Shown: positions 58,931 through 64,000 of the stretch, piece after piece
How the letters are laid out: every line of letters starts with the position of its first letter
Position numbering within the stretch: position 1 is the first letter of the stretch
Source: Edaphochlamys debaryana
Lineage: Eukaryota > Chlorophyta > Chlorophyceae > Chlamydomonadales
Length of the DNA stretch: 64,000 bases
Assembly: GCA_016858145.1 (NCBI GenBank)
Contig: JAEHOE010000008.1
Location: 124,001 to 188,000 of the forward strand
Reading direction: 5' to 3'
The notes under the pieces: model-generated
The model's database searches: none
Told to the model about the DNA's origin: nothing
Seen by the model: the letters and a program-made list of their open reading frames with translations, nothing else
Program-made: the position numbers and the translations under genes

Positions 58931-61495
58931 GTGCGTGGGCCTGGGGTGGGCCTGAGAACAGGGTGCGCTCAGCAAGCGGAGCTTCACACCACACGCGTAA
59001 CTACCAAAATTCCACACTACAATTTTTTTGCGCGCGCTGTCGCTTGCTGTGATCCTAAGCTACGGGTGATGTGAGACTCGCGCCCTTGGACCGTTAGCTG
59101 AGCCTCTAAAGTGCACAGGTGCTATGTAAGGGGACACAACACGCTGCTTGTCCTGCAGTGCTAAACACGAAGGCAGACGAAGAGGGGGGCTTCGCACTGG
59201 CCTTGGATGTGTGGGGTATGAGCGGAAGCGTTGGGATTACGCGCAGACCTGGGCAAAGGCCTGCAGGGGCACTCAAACAGGTAGTGAAGGGCTGACTGAC
59301 CTGCGGGCCAAGGAAGGGGGCAAGCAAGGATACACGGAAAGACCTTGCTACCTTTAAACCTTAACGCAAGGGCCGGGCCTCGCTGGCGCTCGGCTCCTTG
59401 GGGCTGTGTTGGATTGCTTCTAGGGGCCGGACCTATGTGGGTCGGGCTGTGTCTGGCTCTAGCCGAGTACCGAGTGTGGCTGAGCTGTGGGAAGCCGGTG
59501 AGTGGCTGCCTTAAAGGGGGCAGACACGGGATACTTGGACAGGGCCTGGCTGGCTGACTGTCTGTGTCTTGCTGGGCACAACTGCGTGCACGGGTAGCTA
59601 AGCAGGAACTGTGCTGGGCTACTAAGAGTAAGAGGTCACGGGCCGGATCGGAGGCTGAACTCACACGAACCGGGGAACCTAAAGGATGCGCTAATGCTGC
59701 CCTATGCGGAGGCCCGAGCCGGGGGTCTTAACCGCCGCTTCGGCTGGGAAGGCCGCTATAAGCCTGGGGGCAGGGGCGAGGCCGAACTCGCGCTGACCTG
59801 CAAGGGTTAAGGGGCGGGGCCGGGAAGGCAGCCGCTGGTGCCGAAGCCTTGGGCACCTTAAACTCGGACCCTGCTTGAGAGGGGTCCGTGGACAGGGGGG
59901 CTTGGACCCTGCTTGAAAGGGGTTCTTGAACAGGGGGGCTTGGACCCTGCTTGAAAGGGGTTCTTGTACAGGGGGGCTTGGACAGGGGAGCGACCACCTG
60001 CAAGCACGAGAGGGCGTAACCGGGGCCTGGGGTTAGCCTAAGCTTCTGCGCTAACGGGGAGACAGGTAGGCTGGCCTACACCTGTGACCCTACTGTGCCT
60101 TTGTGTGGAGAAGAGTGTGTAAGGGTGTGTGTTGTGGTGGGAGAGGAGAGTGGTGGATGGGGGAGAAGGGGGGAGCGTGTGGGTATGGCTGGGGCTGAGG
60201 TGAGCTGAGGGGAGCTGGGGGGAAGCGGGGAAAGAGGGGTGTGTTTTGGTTACAAGGGCACGGTCGGAAGCTGGGGGTGATCAGTCCTTTGCTTCACCGC
60301 TAAGAGCAGAGCTGGATTAGCTTTATAGGAGAGTGCTTAGGGAGCCTGGGTTTGGATTCTTGGGTTGCTTGGGGGTTTGAGTGTGAACTTGTTATATCGA
60401 CTATGCGCCGAGGGCGGCCTTTTATACCCCTCCCGAGGCCGCGATCGGGGTGCCGTACTGCTCCGTTGAGATCCCGGGCCGGCGGGGACTGGACGGACCA
60501 CCGCTCAAACGCCAGTCTATGTGAATCTGGCGCCGCAGGGTCCCCCAGGGTGCGAAGGAGTATCGCGTGGCGCAAGCCGGAGGGCGTGGCGGGGTCTGGT
60601 GCTCCCAGGCGCCGCCCCCGCCCTTCGCTGGGCGCTTTCTCCACATAGGGGCACGCTGGCGCCGCGCTGTTTGCTGCTCTGAACGCCTGTCGCATAACGT
60701 GAATGCACGGGGGTGGCGGGCTGACACTCGGGGCTTGGGAGCCCCCGTTCGCCCACGCACCCGGCCTACCTCGGCCGCGCTAAACATCCCTAACGCACCA
60801 ATTACGCACAGCCTCTATCACATAGCACCCAGCGGCCAGGGTATGGCGCCTCGCCTACGGCAGGGATGGTTCACAAACGCACCGGGCTCTACCTCATCCT
60901 AGCTCAACTCCGCTTTCCTAAACGTTCATCCTGCACAACTATGCAATACTAAACAAGCTGAAAGAGTTGTCGTGGCGGTACTATCGTCCCGCCCGCCGTG
61001 CTTGCCACTCCTCTGATGAATGCTTTGCTGGCCTGCCCCGCTTCGATTGATGAGTGCGGTAGCTGGGTTCAAGCAATGTGGGGAAAGGGAGATCGGCAGG
61101 GCTGGAGACACTTGCGCCATTCGTCGCACTTGCCAGAAGCCTCGCGCCGGAGGCGCTCGGCCCTCAATCAGCTTGGCTCCAAGTCTTGTCGCCTTGCCCT
61201 TACATTTCGGGATGAGCCCTGGCCTTCTCGGCCCGAGGGCGATGGCGCCTGTCGCAGCCGGCCTCAGCGCTTGCTCCGTCGCGCACCAGCTTCGTCACAA
61301 AACAACCAACAAGTCTAGGCGCTCATCTGCCAGCTAGGCCCCTCCTGACCGCAAGGGGGAGCCTGCGGCGTCCCGGCACGCACCCGCCGGGACCTTCCTC
61401 CGTCCCCACGCAAACAGGTGAAGACGTAGGTGGGCCCCACACAGGTCATGCGCAATGAAGGGGTTTGAACCAACTAGTAAATATCAAGCGGCGGC
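58931..61495. other. Gene-poor, repeat-bearing DNA downstream of paralogue C
   Basis: 2.5 kb without supportable exons. It contains the 38-bp tandem repeat, a GT/AG-rich stretch near 60095-60250, and a segment of moderate GC. The break where paralogue C loses homology suggests an insertion or rearrangement here, but I could not find terminal repeats that would define a mobile element. Confidence 0.5.
59866..59982 (+). repeat. 38-bp tandem repeat, three copies
   Basis: Three direct copies of a unit starting GGACCCTGCTTGA, then AGGGGTTCTTG, then ACAGGGGGGCTT. Copies 2 and 3 differ at about one base. Copy 1 is more diverged (GAGAGGGGTCCGTGGACAGG). The copies are head-to-tail with no spacers. 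Confidence 0.85.
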
Positions 61496-61500
61496 TTACA
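61496..61500 (-). terminator. TGTAA poly(A) signal of the right-edge gene
   Basis: TTACA on the plus strand, about 640 nt past the stop codon at 62140 on the minus strand. It fits the algal signal and a typical 3' UTR length. The UTR spans about 61480-62139. Confidence 0.5.
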
Positions 61501-62139
61501 GCTGCGCTCAGTGGGGGGAGTTGCGGGTGCGACGTCTCCGTCGAGTGAACCGTACACCGCAGCCCAGCCTTAGTCAGAAGTCAACGTTGCAACGCCCACT
61601 CACAGCCTTGCTCTTGAAGCAGATCGGAGGGTCTTGACGGTGGGGTGGTAGCACCAGAGGGCGTTGACGTTAGTGATGCCCACAACCAAAGGCCGAAGCC
61701 GAAGACATCACCCCTTATCCATCCTTCTCTGCACGCCAAACTTGCACGAACTTTTCGCGTAAACTCTCAAAAACCGGCTGCACCCTCAGCCTGCTTATTA
61801 TGCGGGGTGAGCGTAAAATTGCAGTGTCACAAAAACGACGGTGTGGTGCGCATGCAGTTATCGTGTTGTCATCTCTCAGGCCCTCAAAAGACGGCCAAGT
61901 CGCCGCGTGTAACCAGTAAACGGCTCTCAACACATGCGGTCACGCATGTTGGGAAATGCAAACAAAATACCCGGGGTCCGCACGCAACTGTCAAAAACTG
62001 AGCAAAGGGTTTTGTCGCACACGGTTTTTTTCGCCCCACCCCACTCGCTTTGCCCACTGTTTGGGGTCATGTCGTAAGCAGCGCAACTCTCAGACAGGCA
62101 TCCATGCTATTGGGATGCCGTACGCGCACAAGTCCGGCC

Positions 62140-63900
62140 TTAGTCATCGTTGTCTGACATTTGCAAGCAGGCTAGCACCTGCTGCAAAGAGTCAATCTCC
62201 CCACGAAGCGCCTCGCCCTCCCCCTCCAACCTCAGATTTATTTCTTCCAAGCGCAGCTCTCGCTGATGCTGCGCTTCCACATCTCTGGCCACGGTCCATT
62301 GTTCTTCTCGAAGCGTGGCCACCTCTGACGTCAGGGCCGTCAACTCGAGGTCTCGTTGTTGGACTTGTTGTTCGAGTTGGGCAATTCGCCTGGAGTCGTG
62401 GGAGGAGTCAAGGGAGGCGGCGTGAAGCATGCCTGAGAGCTCCGCACGGTCCTGGCACCACGCACGCCCCATCTGACGGCAGAAAGACATGAGCAGCCCA
62501 TAGCCCACGCGCGATCCGGCCGCCATAACGTCAAGGGGGTCCACATCAGGCTCCGGCTGTCCATCCCAGAAGTCATAGGCGGGGCAGTCGATTGCCCAAA
62601 GCCTGGACCTAATGCGCGCTGTCGCATCGACGGCTGGCTCCGACTGGAAGTATTCTAGCATCAGGGAGATGGGTAGGCCGGGGTGCAACGCGCTGGCTCG
62701 GACCCATTCGCCCAAGGTCTGCCCACCGTCATGGGGAGCTCCGAAGGCGTAAGCCCGGGTCTCGTTGCTTAGCGCCGCCAGGAGGGCTCGGAGCGTCGTG
62801 CCGACCCGGCCATCCTGGGAGCAGGTGATGGAGTTCATGTGGTAGAAATGGACGGTGTCAAATTCAGGGACGCAGAGGCGGTGCCAAATGAAGGTCTCTG
62901 TGTACGTCTGAGCGCAGGCTTCGGTGGAGACGACGTGCTGCGGCCTAGGGTCGGTTGGGGGCGACGCACTGCTGGGGCCCGCATCCGCGCTCGCACTAAG
63001 GTCTTCGCCGCACCTGAACAGAGGGGGCCCGTTGGTGTTGAACAAAATAGCCCCTTTCGAACGAAAGTAGACAGGCGCTCCCGGTTCCCGTATCCAGGTG
63101 CTGGGCTCGGTTTGCTGACGCCGCAAGTGACGCGAGTGCCCCGAGTCTACCCACCTCTCGGGGCCGGTGTCGGCCTCCTGCGGGCCATCGATGGGAGGCG
63201 GAGGCATGGCAGCAACGGCGGCAGCGGCCATGGGGCTCGGCTGGTAGTCAGCCGTGAAGGGCGACGGGGCGACCAGGGTAGGCGGGCGGCGGTAGGCGGG
63301 CGGCAGCCCGGTGTGGTTGGGCAGCTCGTGAGACATGAGAGAGGCCATGCCGTCGGGGCGGGAGACCGTCTTGTTGATGGACAGGCAGTTGAAGGACGCG
63401 ACGGCCATGTACTCGTCCTGCAGCTTGTCCAGCTCCGAAGAGGCCAGGGAGTTGCACCGGTAGCCGGAGGCCATGGGGCTCGGGCCCTCAAGCACGGAGC
63501 GGGGGGACGCCGCGGGCCTGGGGGACTCGAAGGGGTCGGGAGCACCCTCCCCGACCGCGGGGCCGGGCTCGAGGCTGTCGTCCAGGGCTTGCAGGAGGCT
63601 GAGGGAGGGGAAAGAGGAGAGAGAAGCGAGCGTATCGTTGGGGTGCCCCTCGATGGAGGACGGGGGCGACGAGCCGTTCGGCCAGAAGCGGGCTACGGCG
63701 TCGTTGACGTACTCGTCGCTCTCGGGCTTGTGGCCGCCGGACGGTGCGGGAGACGGCTCCTCGGAAATCTGCATGTCGTCGCCAGGCGACTCGGACTGGG
63801 GCTGGCGGCGAGCGATGTTAAGGAGTTGCAGCGTGCGGAGGCAGCCAGGAATCTTGGACTCCCAGCCCGGGGAAGCCGTGGAACGCTGGAGGGTCCGTTC
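62140..63900 (-). CDS. Unrecognised coiled-coil protein, last exon (5' part outside window)
   Basis: A 587-codon open exon on the minus strand. It starts after a good acceptor (pyrimidine run, CTAAT branch-like site, TTTCCAG) at 63901-63903. No ATG lies at the exon start, and the first in-frame Met is near 63774, so the gene most likely continues beyond the right edge. The N-terminal half is Ser/Pro-rich. The middle (FIWHRLCVPEFDTVHFYHMN to GYGLLMSFCRQMGRAW) looks like a folded helical domain that I cannot name. The last 85 residues (IAQLEQQVQQRDLELTALTS onward) are a coiled coil ending QVLACLQMSDNDD. A dimerising scaffold is possible. A retroelement Gag-like origin was considered but nothing shows it. 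Confidence 0.65.
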   Translation of the reverse strand, partial: ERTLQRSTASPGWESKIPGCLRTLQLLNIARRQPQSESPGDDMQISEEPSPAPSGGHKPESDEYVNDAVARFWPNGSSPPSSIEGHPNDTLASLSSFPSLSLLQALDDSLEPGPAVGEGAPDPFESPRPAASPRSVLEGPSPMASGYRCNSLASSELDKLQDEYMAVASFNCLSINKTVSRPDGMASLMSHELPNHTGLPPAYRRPPTLVAPSPFTADYQPSPMAAAAVAAMPPPPIDGPQEADTGPERWVDSGHSRHLRRQQTEPSTWIREPGAPVYFRSKGAILFNTNGPPLFRCGEDLSASADAGPSSASPPTDPRPQHVVSTEACAQTYTETFIWHRLCVPEFDTVHFYHMNSITCSQDGRVGTTLRALLAALSNETRAYAFGAPHDGGQTLGEWVRASALHPGLPISLMLEYFQSEPAVDATARIRSRLWAIDCPAYDFWDGQPEPDVDPLDVMAAGSRVGYGLLMSFCRQMGRAWCQDRAELSGMLHAASLDSSHDSRRIAQLEQQVQQRDLELTALTSEVATLREEQWTVARDVEAQHQRELRLEEINLRLEGEGEALRGEIDSLQQVLACLQMSDNDD

Positions 63901-64000
63901 CTGGAAAGGGGTCACGGAAAGCTTCGCATTAGAGAGGTGATGCGAGGGCTTTGCATAAGAAGGAGGTTGCAGGGGCTGTCTAAGGTCAATACTGGAGAGT

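Noticed and set aside
59866..59982. Possible CRISPR array
   Set aside because: The 38-bp units are directly adjacent with no unique spacers, and the genome is eukaryotic.
58931..61495. A complete transposon downstream of paralogue C
   Set aside because: I looked for terminal inverted or long direct repeats, and for reverse transcriptase or transposase motifs, and found none by eye.
1..64000. Bacterial operon reading of the region
   Set aside because: Coding segments are interrupted by introns with consistent GT/GC-AG ends and phases, there are no ribosome-binding sites, and TGTAA signals are present.

Overview
This window is nuclear DNA of a green alga, most likely a chlorophycean of the Chlamydomonas/Volvox group. 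The support is very high GC, many short introns with GTGAGT/GTGCG donors and C-rich GCAG acceptors, TGTAA poly(A) signals downstream of stops, long Ala/Gly/Pro-rich insertions, and families typical of that group (TKL kinase, TRP channel, MYND protein, Fanzor-like protein). I built the gene models by hand, checking that the reading phase carries across each splice junction. Most models close to an exact multiple of three. Layout, left to right: (1) 2-2997 (+), 3' part of a TKL-type protein kinase ending in a CaaX box. (2) 4933-7632 (-), a 490-aa leucine-rich-repeat protein. (3) 7633-7913, a 281-bp divergent promoter. (4) 7914-19836 (+), a 34-exon, about 1,907-aa TRP-family cation channel. (5) 22381-25967 (-), a 1,052-aa protein with a C-terminal MYND zinc finger. 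(6) 27209-28475 (-), a shortened Fanzor/TnpB-like protein that keeps the N-terminal helical region and the NRDVSAAN RuvC-III end but lacks the middle. (7) 28795-35105 (-) and 36398-42763 (-), two tandem paralogues of an unrecognised family: signal peptide, several membrane segments, a long disordered linker, and a C-terminal RING-like Cys cluster. (8) 43236-45042 (+), a DUF212 (divergent PAP2-like) membrane protein with a plastid-type leader. (9) 46814-56704 (-), a large inositol-polyphosphate 5-phosphatase with WD40-like repeats (the plant FRA3/5PTase12-14 architecture) and an N-terminal region full of WxxF, DPF, NPF and PPxY-like motifs. (10) 57460-58930 (+), a third copy of the family in (7), inverted and cut off after exon 7. 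(11) 58931-62139, gene-poor DNA with a 38-bp tandem repeat, then the 3' UTR of the next gene. (12) 62140-63900 (-), last exon of an unrecognised coiled-coil protein whose 5' part lies outside the window. No shared pathway links all the genes. The main local themes are signalling and membrane proteins, and a tandem/inverted expansion of one uncharacterised family. Exon sizes 131/80/75/49 are identical in its two full copies, and two of the four are also identical in the truncated one. I saw no rRNA, tRNA or CRISPR array. Family names rest on motifs I can read. I could not run searches.
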